Origin: Actinomortierella ambigua | Taxonomy: Eukaryota > Mortierellomycota > Mortierellomycetes > Mortierellales > Mortierellaceae | NCBI GenBank assembly: GCA_016098155.1 | Contig: JAAAJB010000208.1 | Location: 1 to 53,754 of the forward strand | Length of the DNA: 53,754 nucleotides | Reading direction: 5' to 3' | In this document: piece after piece, positions 32,690 to 46,200 of the stretch | Numbering within the stretch: position 1 is the stretch's first letter | Layout of the letters: each line of letters begins with the position of its first letter | Notes under the pieces: generated by a model | What the model was told of the DNA's origin: nothing | What the model saw: the letters and a program-made list of their open reading frames with translations, nothing else | Databases searched by the model: none | Made by a program: the position numbers and the translations under genes

Positions 32690-34521
32690 GCTAAACAAAC
32701 AATGAGACAGCCACCGATCTTTCTCTTTTATCTGTTTTTTTTTTCCCACAACTTCATGCGTATCCTATCTGCTCGCGAAAACTATCACCCATTCCTAGTA
32801 CCACCACAAACACAGCACATCTGACGCCATCTACTTTTCTTTTCCCTTCTTCCTCTTTCTCTCTCTCTCTTGTTCAGACTTGCCGTTTGCTACAATGGGC
32901 CACATCAGACCAGTCGCTGTGGAAGCAGCTAGCGCTCAATCTGATCCAAGGCGAGTTTTACTTTAACGTGCCACGCACACTGCCGCCCAAGGTGCCCAGT
33001 TGGAAGCACTTTTGCAAGCGCCACATGCTCCGTCAGAAAAACTGGCGTGAGGGTCTTGTGCAGGACGTCATTGCCTTGGACGACAACTACAAGAAGCTGA
33101 CGACGCTGCAGATCACGGCGCCCTACATCCTGACGGGCTGTGGCGATGGCCGCATCCACCTGTGGCACCTGACGGATCGCAAGCTGTTGCATCGCTTTAA
33201 TGTCCACGGTGAGATCACGTGGGTCGAACACCTCCAGGACCACAAGGTCGTGGCTGGTCTTGGCTACGACATTGAAAAGTGCAAGTCGCAGATCCGTCTC
33301 TTCTCGACAGAGTCTGGGGAGCAGATTGGGTTCTACGAAGAGCCCTTTTGGGACCTTGCCATTGCTGCCATCAACAGGACTTTTCTGGTCGCTTCTGATG
33401 GCGAGGGTCGCTTCACCGTATGGAACTGGAAGACTGGTGACAAGGTGTCAGACTTTCGCGTGCAACTCGAGGTATGTCTTTTTTTTCAGCGTCTCTCATC
33501 TTCTTTTATTTTATATTTTTATTCCGCAGTTGTTATCTCGACACCTGGTGGCATTCTTTTGACTTACGAGATTTGATATTCCCCCCTCCCCCGCACTCTC
33601 CCCCACCCCCTGTTTTAAAAAACATAGTCGTCGATCACGGAGGCCCTGTACTTCGTTCAGGACACCATTCTCGAGCTGCACTACGATGGTTTGATTCGGC
33701 TGTTCTCCATCACGGGCGAATGCTTTGGCAGGTTTACGCTGGACAACATCCTACCGAACCATCAAGTGTCGTTTTGCTGGCTTCACAACGACTTTTCGAT
33801 GGTCGTTTGGGAGGAAAGTAACACGATGGCACACATCCGACTGCCTCTTTTGCAGCAAGGTCACGAGCGAGCCATGCGCGCATCCAACCGCAACGACTCT
33901 ACATCTTTGAGATCGTCCTCGTCTTCATTATCAACAACATCATCATCATCATCCCTATCATCATCGTCATCTACTGTTCAAGCATTGAACCCATTTAACC
34001 GTCCCATCTCGCAGGAAGAGTGGGACACGCAAGGCGTCGAGATCTATTGGCGGCACCAGCTGCAACACACCTGTAACTTTGCAGCGATGGGTGGCGGTCG
34101 ATTCCAGCTGTTGTATGTGCAGATCTTTGAGAATATGATGGACCAGGTCCCGATCCGCGTACATTCCTTGAGGCACAACAATAGGTCGTCAGAAACCAAT
34201 GACTCGACTCTTCATTCACAGCAGCAGCCATCACAACTGTCACTACCTTTACCACCGCCACCACCACAACAGCGTCGATCTGCCATTACGGCAGCTTTAG
34301 GCGTTGGTGAGTCGGAAATGCACTCGACGACGATGCAAGAGAGTAGCTGGCAGCACCATGGCGAGTACGTGACAGCTCACAGCAACGATGCAGAGCTGGA
34401 GAAGATTATCCAAGGGCTGAGGCCGTCGCGAATCGACTGTGACCCCGAGTATATTGTCGTTGGTCTGCTGGAAGGTGGCATCCGCTTGCTACAATTTGCT
34501 CCCAAGGATGAAGACATGTAA
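30873..34521 (+). CDS. F-box and WD40-repeat protein
   Basis: Exons 30873-31592, 32878-33471 and 33628-34521; all introns are phase 0, giving 735 residues. The N-terminus is Ser- and Gln-rich (15-Gln run). The F-box (about 220-262: MGIFGQLSLLDICSLQL then TCRLLQWATSDQSLWKQL) straddles the first intron. WD40 blades follow: GCGDGRIHLWHL, SQIRLFSTESGEQIGF, VASDGEGRFTVWNWKTG and HYDGLIRLFSITGECFGRF. Such proteins are substrate receptors of SCF ubiquitin ligases: the F-box binds Skp1 and the propeller binds the target. Low-complexity Ser and Pro/Gln inserts separate late blades. The first intron (1285 nt) is about ten times the usual size here and holds a (TC)n run. The specific yeast counterpart is not clear. 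Confidence 0.85.
32654..32684 (+). repeat. TC microsatellite in F-box gene intron 1
   Basis: An uninterrupted CT dinucleotide run inside the 1285-nt first intron of the F-box/WD gene. Confidence 0.9.
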
Positions 34522-37500
34522 AATACACTGTAGTCTTATGTCGCATAAACCCCACCCTCATCATCACCACCACCAACTACTCTACAACCATACACACACA
34601 TACATACATACACACATTCATACACACCCTCCCTCCTCATTTGCCCTCTGGACCTGCCTATTGCTGGCTGACAAGCACATAATAAAAACATATCCAGCAG
34701 AAGATGTTTGCTCGCTGAGAAGTCGCCCAATTTTTGGCCGAGTGACTTTTTTAGCTGTGTGCGTATGCCAATGAAAGCCCTCTCCTCCCACCTCCTGTAT
34801 ATAGAGCATTGGAATGCATTGATTCGTCGATTTTTGATCCTCCTCTTCTGGGCGAACATGTCAGGATACAAAGAAGCAAAAAGATGCAACCTCCTCCTCT
34901 CTACCCAGAGACGCACCATCCTCTTTTTTTTTCTTTTGTTGTTTTTCTCCTTATCCTACATGGAAGAATGGTCAGTCCTCCTTCTCTCCCCTCCCCTTCT
35001 GTTCGCATACTGGGGCAATGTGCACCCTTTCCTTCCATCACCTCTTCTCTTCTCTCTCCTTTTTTTTCGGTGCAGAGATGGAACATCCTGGTGTAGAATC
35101 TGGCCCTTTGTTTCCTCTTTCTCCCTTCCCCCTCTCCCCACCCCATCCCCCGTTTCCTCCCTCCTAGTCTACCTACTCTCCCACTCCATCTTTCTACTGC
35201 GTGGAGTGAGAAAACGGCCTGCGGATCAACTGGAGCTAATAACAAACTGCATGTGCTAGTCGAGTAGATATGAACGATTTTAGCGGAGAGACTCAAAGCT
35301 GCAAGGGAAAAAAAAAGAAGAGGAAGAGGAAGAAAGAAGATGCAAGGAGGTCTATCTTTTTTTCTCTGACCTAAAACCTTTGGAAAGAAAGGAGGTCGAG
35401 TTTTCAGGAGCTACGATCCCGGAAGAGAAGGTGTTCTTTCTCGCGTTTTTTTTTCTGTTACATTATTTTTTTTTTTTACCGTCAAAGTTACAGGTCTTTT
35501 TTTTTTCGTGCATGGATGGCTCTGGCTCCTTATTTCCTCTGCCTCCCCTTTTCATCCCCTACGCCCAATTTTCTTCAACAATGGTCGGTTCGCTCCGCTA
35601 TGAAGAGAGGAGGGGGAGGCTGAATGACAAAAAAATAATAACGAGCAAGTTTTTTTTTTTTCTTGTTTACGTGTGCGTGTCATGTATATTCAGTACGCGC
35701 GTGGTGGGAGAAGGGGGGAGAAGGGAAAGAAAGGGGAAGGGAAAAAAAAGGGGACGAGAGGGTTGCGCCTGAATTTCTATGAAGTTGTACGCGTCCATTT
35801 TGACCTTGTAGCCCCAGTTTCTCTTGGGCTGCATTTTGGGCTGGAGAGGAGGGAGGTGAGGTTTAGAAGAAGGTCATCCGGGTTGGCATGGGAACAAAAT
35901 AAAAAAGATACAGGGGTGTACCTTTGTTCAGAAAGGTAGGTAGTGCAGAGAATAGATGTACGCGCTGAGCAAAGATCTTCCGCTGAGCAATATAGAAAAA
36001 CATACAAGAGAAGGAACAAGGTGGGGAAGGAAGTGCCATCAATGGGGCCCACCGCATAGTATGTGAGCCCTCACCGCGGCTCTTACCTCCCTTCCTCCTC
36101 CCCCCTCCTCTCTTCCCTTCTCGTCCCCCCCTTCCCCTTCCCCTTTGTATTGCCTGCGCATCTGTCTTTCCTTGACCCCCGAGGGTGAACGGTCCATGGT
36201 TCTTTTTTTTTTGTATGGATGGCCCATGCATTGGACTACATAAACAAACAGCTACAACTGACGGGCTGCAAACGATGTGCAATGCATCACAATTGAGGCG
36301 AAATGTACACAATCTGTTCTCTTCCTGCACCCCAACAACCCCCTGAACAAAAACAACAAGGGTTCGAGCTCCCCCAATCCCTTGTCCTCCCCTTCCCTGT
36401 TTTCCTCTGTGTTTGCATGGACGCATGGATGGATGTCTCCCACTTTACTGTGGACCCAAACGCAATGGCATAACAGCACATGTCCGGGCGTAGAGGCAAA
36501 CCAAGGGTTTTTTTTTTGGTTTCTGTTCGCTCAAATGAGATAATGTCCACACCAGGCCCCATTAAGTTTAGGAGAGCATGGAAGAGAGAGAATGAGAGAA
36601 TGAAAGGGACGGAGCGAGAGAACGAACGAGAGACAGACTTGGAGGGAGAGAGAGAGAGACAAAAAAAAAGGAGACACAGAAGAGCAGCGGACTTGTTCTA
36701 CCCTTTTCGCCTCAAAGGGTATTACAAAGTCGTTTGAAGCCTGCAGCATGCACTCCCCTATGATCACATCTACTCCATTACATTGTCGCTATGCAATGCA
36801 ATGTATCCAATTGCTAGCCCCACCATGCCCCGCCTGCTACCAATCTCCCCCCCTAAATAGGTGGGTTGTGCATTCATGCAAAAAGAAAAAAAAAAGACCA
36901 GCTTTCGCCTGTTTAGTTCATCTCTCCTTGTTTTCTTTTACTCTCCCCTATTCTCGCGTGTCTTTTTTTTTTTTTTTTACTGGGATCATCTTTGACCTTT
37001 GTTAACTGCGAACCTATTTTTTGTCTTCATTATTTTCCGGGCGTATTGGAGAAAGAAGAGCTGAGAGTAGCGAGAGTAAAAGAGGACCGAGGTGGCCGTG
37101 CATGGGAAACCCCGATTCCCACTCACCAATCAATGACCTTCCCCGCCCACCTCTTCTTTCTCCGTCCGTCCGTGCCTCCATGGATCTGGCACGAGCCAAG
37201 AATCATGATTACTACTTTTTTTTTTCGTGCTGTTTGCGCCTTATATGAAGGGGAAAGAGAGAGAGATGAAAAAAAAAAGAGCCACCTGCCCATTTTTTTT
37301 TTTTTTTGCTAGTCACTTGACATTGACGGCAAACTGTCGTGTATCCAATCTCAATTGAAGAAGACGTAAGACAAAGAGAAGAAGAAGAGGCGTATGTAAG
37401 TGCAGTATTGTGCACACAAAGGAGAGATAGTAGAATGAAGCGTTTTGAGTATAAAAACAGATCATCAAGTCTTTTTTTCTTCTTTTTGGCTAGTCCCTGA

Positions 37501-38277
37501 TGATGAAAAGAGACGATTTCTCTTATTGCTGCAGGCGAAAGAGATAAAGGTTGGTCATCCGTAGTAAACGTGAAGTAGGTGTCTTTCTTCTTTTTTTGTC
37601 ATCCAATGTGTGGGTTGAAGCCCCTTGTTTGCGAAATGCAAAGAAAAAGGACACACAGCAATGCCAACGATGTTTTTGTGCGCGTGTACACGCGCACGCG
37701 GCACTATGTTTACGTTTTTTTTTTTTGCCATTGCGGGAAGTGGAGTAAGTTGTTCGTTGTTTGTACCAAGGGGTGTTAGTGGTGGTGGAGGGGTGGGGGA
37801 AGGAGGACTACGAAGAGGAAATGATAGGAGGGGGAAAGAGGGGGGGGAGATGGAGAGGACACATCTGAAGAGAGAATATGTATGTATGTACATATACAAA
37901 CAACGCAGCAACTCCTTTGTTGCCGACCGAACAAGGGGCGAAGGGGGGTGGCAACACACATCCCATCCAGCGAACACAACAATTGCACCAAACTCAAACG
38001 TATATGCCCACAATGCAAAAAAGAAAAGACCCAACCCCTCTCCTTGTTTGGGAGTTTGTTCAAACTAGGCTGGGCTGTTTCGAGTTTGATTGTGACAACA
38101 GGAGGTGATATGTTTGTTCTGTTGCTGCTAAACACACTGCACACATACACATACACACACACACATACACAACAGCACACACTCAAACACCACGTACACA
38201 CGCGCGAGCGCGCGTCGTGTTGAAAGTGGTGGATCAAGACTGGAATGGAACAGAGTGGGTGCGAGAGGAAAGAGAAG

Positions 38278-38278
<1 letters not shown>

Positions 38279-38331
<53 letters not shown>
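38279..38331 (+). repeat. GA microsatellite followed by AGAC units
   Basis: A run of about 20 GA dinucleotides passes into three AGAC tetranucleotides. It lies in the gene-poor interval. Confidence 0.9.
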
Positions 38332-38332
<1 letters not shown>

Positions 38333-38426
38333 TTGGCAGAGAGTTGGATGGGGAGAGGGGAATCTCAAGCCCCCTGCCTTTCCCTAGTCCTTACTGTGCA
38401 GGGTGCCCGCTCAGAGGCATCTCACC

Positions 38427-38464
38427 AAGGGTAGACTGGGGTAACCCAAGTCCGATCTACCCTT
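38427..38464. other. Small hairpin with 9-bp perfect stem
   Basis: AAGGGTAGA pairs with TCTACCCTT; a second inner pairing (GGGT with ACCC) fits in the 20-nt loop. It is the only compact, non-repetitive inverted repeat I noticed in the gene-poor interval. It is not a tRNA and may be fortuitous. Confidence 0.3.
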
Positions 38465-40088
38465 TGTACTGTAATTGTTCAAAGGTAGAAGTAGAGAATG
38501 AGAGAGCAAGATAAATACGCGTACCTTTTTTTTCGATCCCATCCTATGCTGGGTAATAAACACAACACACCACGGAAATGTAGAGAGCACAGCTGAGATG
38601 TGGAGTAAGCAACCCGCCCAAAAAAGGATGGGGTGGGGTGGAGGTGGAGGTGGAGGAGAGACGAAAGGGGGAGGAGAGAGGGAGGAGGGGTGTGGGGGGA
38701 GAGAGTGAAGGGCCTTGATTTCGATCTGGGGATGGCGCTCAATCTGGTGGGCCTGGTGGGAGGAGGAAGGGCAGTTATACCCATGCATCCATCCAGTCTC
38801 CCTGGTAGGTCCGGCCCCACATCCGACCTTGTAGCTTATCCAAAGTGTCACCCGCTTGTCTTGTGTTTGCTCCCTAATTCGCCTGGATAACGGACTTGAC
38901 TTGTTGGAGAGTGAAAAAGAGAGAAAGAGAGAAAGAGAGAAAGAGAGTGACAAAGAAGAAGAAGAAGACAAAAGGACATGAGCGGGTTCCCAATGGCCCA
39001 AAATCAGAAAGTGGAGGAAGGGGTGGTGCCCAAAGGGGCGATCAGCATCAGCATCAGCAGCATCAGCATCAGCATAAGCATCGCACATCGCACATCATCA
39101 TCAATATCAGCATCACTGCGATACACACGCGTGAATGAGTTTGTGGGGGGAGAGGGGAGGGAAGGGAGAGAAGGAGAGATCGAAAGGGTGCTTGCTCTAC
39201 GTCTACATGTGTGCCCTGCAGTCCCATCGAGAGAAAGGATAGGAAAGGGGCGAGAAGAGGACGACGAGGGTGCAGTGGGTGCCATTCATTCATTCACCCA
39301 CTCGCTCATTCATTCCATTCATCCATTCGCGCGCTTGCTCTCCATTTCTTCATTGCCAGTACCTTTACCCGTGTACTCGCTGTTTGGAGTGCGGCGCTGC
39401 ACGCACTCGACGCACACTACATTACATACATTTACATACCACGCACACACCGACTCTTTGCTGGCTAGGCTCGGAGTGTGTATATGTGAGTTCTGTTCGT
39501 GTTCGTTTGAAAATTATTGTCTCTGTTGAAAGAGTGCGAGAGTGTATGTGTGTAACAAGGTATCGAATTGGATGGTGACCTTGTTTATTATTGAGTGCAT
39601 GTTCATGCCCATCTTTTTTACTCCGTCGTCGCACCCGGACCTATTCTTTTCTATCTTCTTATTCTGCTTGTCTGCTGCTTGCCTGCCTGTCTGCTTGCGT
39701 GCCTGCCTGCGACCTTTCTCTGTTTATGTGATTATGTTGTATTGTGTGTGAATGTTGTGGGATGTGTGTACATGCTGCTGTTTGCTTGCCACCTATTGAG
39801 CTTTTCTGTCTTTGAGCCGGCAACCAACTCTCCCATCCCTGGATCCAATGAGTTGGGGAGAGGGCTGGGGGGGACAAGCAAGTCCCCAATGGGAGGTTGC
39901 TCACAGACTCTGATGCCCAAAGCAGCTCTTTTTTCGTCCTTAGTCTCTCCTCTCGTAAAATAGGGTTAATGCAATCATTCCTCCATGTATCTCTCTTGAC
40001 CGTTGCTGGTCCTTTCCTTTTATTTCCTACTTCTTCTTTCTTCCCTTCTTTCTTCTTCTCTTTCTGTTTCTCACTCTTCCACTCTCTT

Positions 40089-40121
<33 letters not shown>

Positions 40122-40158
40122 TTTCTTCCCTTTCTTTTGCATCTCTTCTCTCCTCTCC

Positions 40159-42773
40159 TTATAAATATAAATCAACTAGCTACGGCGACGACAACGACGA
40201 CTTTCTTGTTGGCTCAAACTGGCTACTTTGCCTCATCCATATCCATCACGATTCACACTGCTCCGCTCCATCCCCTCCACCACTCCACATACTCAAAGCA
40301 TACATACTCACACAGCATACTCACGACTCGTTGTCATCAGTCCTCGCTCTGGTCAAGGTAATACTTCGCCCTATCCTCCTTTCTTCCCCTCTCTCCTCCT
40401 CCTCCTCGTCCTCGACCTCCGTCTCCTCTCTCTCTCTCCCTCCTCCTGCCAGGAACAGATGTTGGTCGGGATTGGAGCGCAACCATGGAGCAGTCCGCAT
40501 CACCCAAGCCTCAGGGTCCAATGGCTCAGACAGACCTACCTTGCTCTGCTCTGTCCTGCGGTGTCTCTGACTCTCCACTCATTCTCACACCCTCATTCTT
40601 GCACCCTCGCAACCATCAATCCTGCTCTCTTGTCGTTCTCCCTCTCTCCATCTCCCCACTCCCCTTTTCCTTTCCTTTCGACCATCTCTCTTTTGTTTGA
40701 TTCACTGGCACATGGTATGATGCCTTGCTGGAGTATGTTGCACATACACACACTTTAGGATCCTCCACTCATCCCTTTGGGTCGATTGTCTTCCGCTGTG
40801 TGAACCTCGACTATTCACCCCCCCCTCCTCCTCCTCATCATCCTACTCCTCACCCTCCTCGCCCTCCATTGGCTCAATGCCTCTTCCTCCAACCACCACC
40901 TCCTCTTCTCCCCTTGTGGCAATATGCCCGTTCATCCCTTCCGCTCTCTTGCTCTCCATCCTCTCTATCTCTCGCTCGCTCTCGCTCTCCTCCTTTTCAC
41001 TCCTATCCCCCTCCTATCCACCTACCTTCCCCCCCCCCGATCCTTTCTGCCTCTGCCTTTCCTCTAGTCCCCGTTCGCTACTCTACAAAACCCCTTCCCT
41101 CTCTCCCTCTCTCTCTCTCTCTCTCTCTGCGAATGCAGGCTGCACTGCCCAGTTCTGTGTTCTGCGCCTTTAATCTCTTGGCCCTTTCCCACATAGCCTC
41201 TATTTCGTGCATCATTCATTGTTCACAGACTGTGCCGACTTGCCTCCATCCTTGCATTGGTCAGATATCTCTGCGTCTACTTTCTTCATCCCACATCCTT
41301 CCTTGTTGCTTTCCAGCGTACATCCTCCAAGGCAAGGAGAGAACCAAAAAAAAAGACTCCCCTCTCCCCATCTCTCTCCTCAAACCTTGACCCATCTCAC
41401 TTGTTTAATTCTCAGTTGCCCCTGTTATCGCCCCCTGTCCAATGAACGCGTGGCTTCTTTTTCTTTCCTTGTTTTATCGTTCAGGTTTCATTTTTTTTTT
41501 TCACGGGCCACTCTGATGGACATCAGTCACGCACGCGCGTCTTCACTTTTTTTTTTCGTGTCTGGGTAGTGATTTGCACCAGTTCCTGGAAACTGCATTC
41601 ATTTACCTGCACCCGGTCTTTTCACAATCCCCCCCACAAATCCATAGATGCTCTCGTTTCTCCTTCTCTTTTATCTTCTTCTCTCTTTTTTTTCGTTCTT
41701 GTTGTTGTCAGCTATTCTCTTTAGGCCCAACCTCTATTTCTGCGCATCCTAGTCCACGTCCCCCCCTTTTCTCTTTTGTTTACCAGTCCTTGGTGTTCAT
41801 CTGTGTTGTGTCGGGGACCCCCCTCCTTCCCTCCCCTCCCCTCCTTCCCTTACCCCCCTTCCCGCCAATGCATCGTGTTTATGTTGGTCTATAATGCGTA
41901 CGAAGGGACACACCTTTTCCGTAGGGTCAACGTTTTGGTGGTATGGCTCTCCATCGAGCGCCACACCCTCGGTCCTTCTTTTCCCCCTTTCACTTTTACC
42001 TATCTCTGGAAGACCCTCGAATCATTTAAAGGAGTAGGAGCCATCTTACGGTGACTCGATTACCCAATACCGATCCATACTCCCCGACCATGGATGGATA
42101 AGATGCATCCAGGGATTTGGGTTTTCTTCTCACCCCATTCATGACGTACAATGTGGAGAAAGAGGAGAGATATTGAGAGCACACGACCAAATAGCGTAGT
42201 TTTCTTCCAATGGGGAGGAGGAAGAAAAGAGTTTGGTCGGTGGGTTTGACTCTATGAGAGTGGCTCGTTCGCACGGTGATCATGCTCAACACGGAATATA
42301 TAAGAAGAGGAAGAAAAAAAAAAGAGAGCAATTCATAGAGGGAAGAAAAAAAAATACAAGGGAGATAGAGAGATAGAGAGAGCAGAAGAGATAGAGAAGA
42401 AAAAGAAGACAAAGAGCTTGAGGGCGAAGCTAGGGGGGGATCTGCCGTCGAAAATAGAACGCAGACAACCATGTCAGTGTCCAGGAAAGAAAAAAAAAGG
42501 GACCGGCAGGTCGGGTGTGGCCATTGTTCTCGTTTATCCGATTTTAGCAGGAAGACGAAGATGGAGGGAGGAGGTGTACTTTTCTTTATTGTAGTTTACA
42601 ACAATGAACAAGAAGACAAAGGCACCCAGTATAGCGAGATACATGCTTGGAGAAAGTGGAAACAGAGAGACAGAGAAACATTGCATCTCTTGTACACATA
42701 GACTGAGAGAAAGAGGGAGGGAGAGAGAGGGAGGGAGGGGTGGGTTAGGCATTCACATTGTCCCTTTGTCCTT

Positions 42774-42818
<45 letters not shown>

Positions 42819-43260
42819 GTGTGTGTGTCTGTCTGTCTGCCTGTGCTGTCTGCGGCCTGTCCCTTTTTTTTTGTGTATTTATTTATTTATTTTGGATGGT
42901 CCCTCTTTCTCACTCATTCTCTCTTTTTCTCTTCTTTTTGCATTCTGTTCCCTCTCAAACTGTCTGATTTGTTCATTGTTACTTACAAACAATCTGCTTC
43001 TCTTTTTCTCTCTTTCTCTCTCCCACCTCTTTTTATTTGCACAACTCGCAGACTTTTCTCCTCTTCCCCAGCATCAAACAACCTCCGCCCCTTCTTCCCC
43101 CCCCTTCTCTCCTCTCTTTCAAGTCAACTGCTTGGTTTCACACATCTTCACACATTCTTCCCCTGTTTACTGACACTTCATCCACTTACCAACCACCAGG
43201 ACAACCAACTGACGAACAACAACAACAACAACTCCTACTACAACTACAGCAACATTCACC
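40159..43260 (+). promoter_or_regulatory. Likely STE12 promoter and long leader
   Basis: A TATA-like TTATAAATATAAAT lies at 40159-40172. About 185 bases later a splice-donor match CAAG|GTAATA occurs at 40358, and an acceptor CGCAG ends near 43052, just upstream of the ATG at 43261 (context CACCATG). A long leader with a 2.7-kb 5'-UTR intron is therefore possible. The interval is strongly CT-rich, with (CT)n at about 40091-40117, 41099-41129 and 42780-42810. This is inference; transcript data would decide it. Confidence 0.3.
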
Positions 43261-46200
43261 ATGCTCACAGCACTCTCTAGGCCACAGCAGCAGCAGCAGC
43301 AGCAGCAACCGCACTTCTTGGGCCATCATCACGCACACCCACACCTCGCTCACCACCACCACCACCCCCAACACCACCATGCACAGCAACAGCAACAGCA
43401 GCAATTGCAGCAGCAGCAACAACAACAACAACAACAACAGCTACAACTACAACAGCAACAACAACAACACATTCACCAGCACCAACACCATATTCATCAT
43501 CCATCTTCCTTGTCACAGCTACCTCAGCAACACCAACTACATCAACAGCAGCAGCAAGCTCTTCACCACCACCAACAACACCACCACCCTCAGCAGCAAC
43601 ACCAATCCACGTTACCTTATGACCACAATCCCACTAGACACCTGTATTCCCACCCTACTCCTCCTCCATCTTCTGCTTCCTCCTCCGTTTCATCTTCTTC
43701 TTCATACCCCACACCGATCATTCACCACCACCAACAACCGCCTCCGCCAGTACCTGCCTTCCCCCAGAAACAGCCACTCAAGAGCATCCCACTACAAGAC
43801 CGTGATCAGGATAAGAACCATCATGGCCACGACCCTCACCAGCCCGCACAGCAACCTAACGCATCCTCCCAGTCTGTCTTACCTCAGCAGATCACCCCGA
43901 TCGCGAAGCACAGCCCTAGCAGTGCCCACAACAATAGCATTGGTACTCCCAACGGTAACAGCAGCAACACCACCACCACCACTAACAACAGCAACGGCAG
44001 CATTAGTGGTAGTGTCAATGGCAACGGTGGTACCCCCTCTTCGATACCCCCTTCTACGCAAGGACGACTAGAGGAGATTGACCGACTGAGCGTCTTTCTC
44101 ACGACTGCACCAACCTATGAGTTGGAGATTGCACGGTTTGTGCTGCCGACGGGCGAAACCATCTCCTGTGTCCTCTGGAACGAGCTGTACCACATCACAG
44201 GCACCGATATTGTTCGCTCTCTCGTCTCACGCTTTGAGAGCTTTGGCCGGCCTGTCAGGAACATGAAGAAGTTTGAGGAGGGAGTCTTTTCGGACCTGCG
44301 CAACCTCAAGCCAGGGGCCGATGCCTGCCTCGAAGAGCCAAAGTCTCCTTTCCTAGAAATGCTCTACCGCAACAACTGTATCCGCACCCAAAAAAAGCAA
44401 AAGGTCTTTTATTGGTACTCGGTCCCGCACGACCGCCTCTTCCTCGATGCCATGGAGCGCGATCTCAAGCGTGAGCAGGCCGGTGCTGAACCTACCTCGC
44501 AGGCAGTGGCCGAGCCTGCCCTCTCCTGCACCCTCGAGACGGTCCGTGATCTGGTCGAACGCCTCTCACGCCGCACCATTGAGATGAATACGATCACCGA
44601 GACGCTGCAGACCTTTACACCAGAGGGTAAGAACACAACAACAACAATTAATCTTGTTTTTTTTATTACAATATTATTCCTTGCGCTACTTCAGAGAGGG
44701 GAGGGCCAACAACAAAACAACAATCAACAAACATGCTTTCTTTCTTTCTTTCTTTCCTTCTTCTCACCTCTCTCTCCTTTTCTCTCTCGTTCCCCCTTTT
44801 CTCTCTCCTTTCTCGTTGCGAATTGCAATTCCGTAGGAAGCAGTTTCTCAAGTACTCGCGTCGATGGCCATGGCTTGCCGCTGACCAATGGACGAGGCTC
44901 TTTTGGCCCTTCATCCGGCACGACTATGGGCAACCCCTCCTCTCCTGAGGATGCAGGGTATGTACACATTGGCACATATTTGACCGTGTTCACTGGTGAC
45001 CATAGCATCCAGTCTGCTTTTTTTAAAGACGACGACTACAACGACGACAAATTCTCATCTAATTATTTATTATTAATGTTGCTTTGCCTAAACAAATTGA
45101 AATAGGTCTGAGACTGACAGCAAGGCGTTGATGCTTCATGGTCAGGACGCTAACGGTGACAGTGCGGCCTCCAACACATCTCCCAATCAGGCGTTGTTTG
45201 GCAACTTTATGCTCTTTGAGGGTTCACCCACCTACAAGAAGCGACGCCGACGATCGACAGTGAACCCATCGCCACTGGCCGACTCGATGGATATCTCATC
45301 CTCTGCAGAGCACGATGGAGGTGCCATGGGCACAACTCTTCGGCTAGACATGCAAGGCGGAGGTATGGACTTTCACGATGGACGTGATCGTATGATGGGT
45401 GAGGACGGTAGCGGTAGCCGCTCCGGATCAGCCTGGCTAGGTTCAGACCTCCACATCCGATCAGCCTCTGGTGCTCGTGCCGGCCCCTTCCCCTTCCATA
45501 CACAGCAGCAGCGACCTGCTGGTCACCACCCCTCCAGCTCGGCATCCTCTGTCCATGGGTCATCTGGCGGTGGCCACTCAAGATCGTATGCCTGCCCCTT
45601 CCAGCCCTGTGGGCGTCTGTTCAAGCGCTTGGAGCACCTGAAGCGCCACTGGCGCACGCACACGCTGGAGCGACCCTATGCCTGCAATATCTGTTCCAAG
45701 CGGTTCTCTCGCAGTGACAATCTCGCGGCACATCGAAAGACGCATGACAAGTCGTGGAACAGCCAGGAGGGTTCGCCTACGGCCGATAACGGAACAGATG
45801 CAGAGTTGGACGGCATGGTGGGTAGCGGTCTCGGCGGCAGCGGTGGCTGCGACGAGGAAGGGCTCAAGGGCGATGTCATGCTTTCCACGCTCTCCTCGGT
45901 GGGTAAGCGACGCCGCCTTCAATACGGGGACGGAATGGGATCGATGAGTGATGACCGCGAGAGTGGTAGCGAACTCAGCAGTGATGGTGAGGGCGAGGAC
46001 GATGACGATGTTGATCTGGATGGTGATGAGGCGGTGACGCTGCAGTCGATGATGGAGGAGGTCGAGCGCGCCAAGCAAGAGCAACAGATGCAACAACACC
46101 AACAACAACAACATCATCATCATCAGCAGCAGCAGCAGCAACAGCAGCAGCATGTCAAAGTCGAGGCCATCGACCAAGTGCTCAAAGACACTCCCAGAGT

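Larger units (their letters stand above)
34522..40158. other. Long gene-poor stretch downstream of the F-box gene
   Basis: About 5.6 kb without a supportable gene. Open frames are short, low-complexity (Ser/Pro/Phe or Arg/Glu from CT or GA tracts) and occur equally on both strands. The sequence is rich in homopolymers, CT/GA runs and CA repeats. It could contain a long 3' UTR, an unannotated non-coding RNA or distal regulatory sequence for STE12. Confidence 0.4.

Noticed and set aside
34708..42752. Numerous 60-220-codon frames rich in Ser, Pro, Phe, Leu or Arg/Glu
   Set aside because: They come from CT/GA and homopolymer tracts, occur on both strands at once and show no domain.
43186..43516. 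Minus-strand Leu/Val-rich frames opposite STE12
   Set aside because: They are the antisense of CAG/CAA glutamine codons in the STE12 N-terminus.
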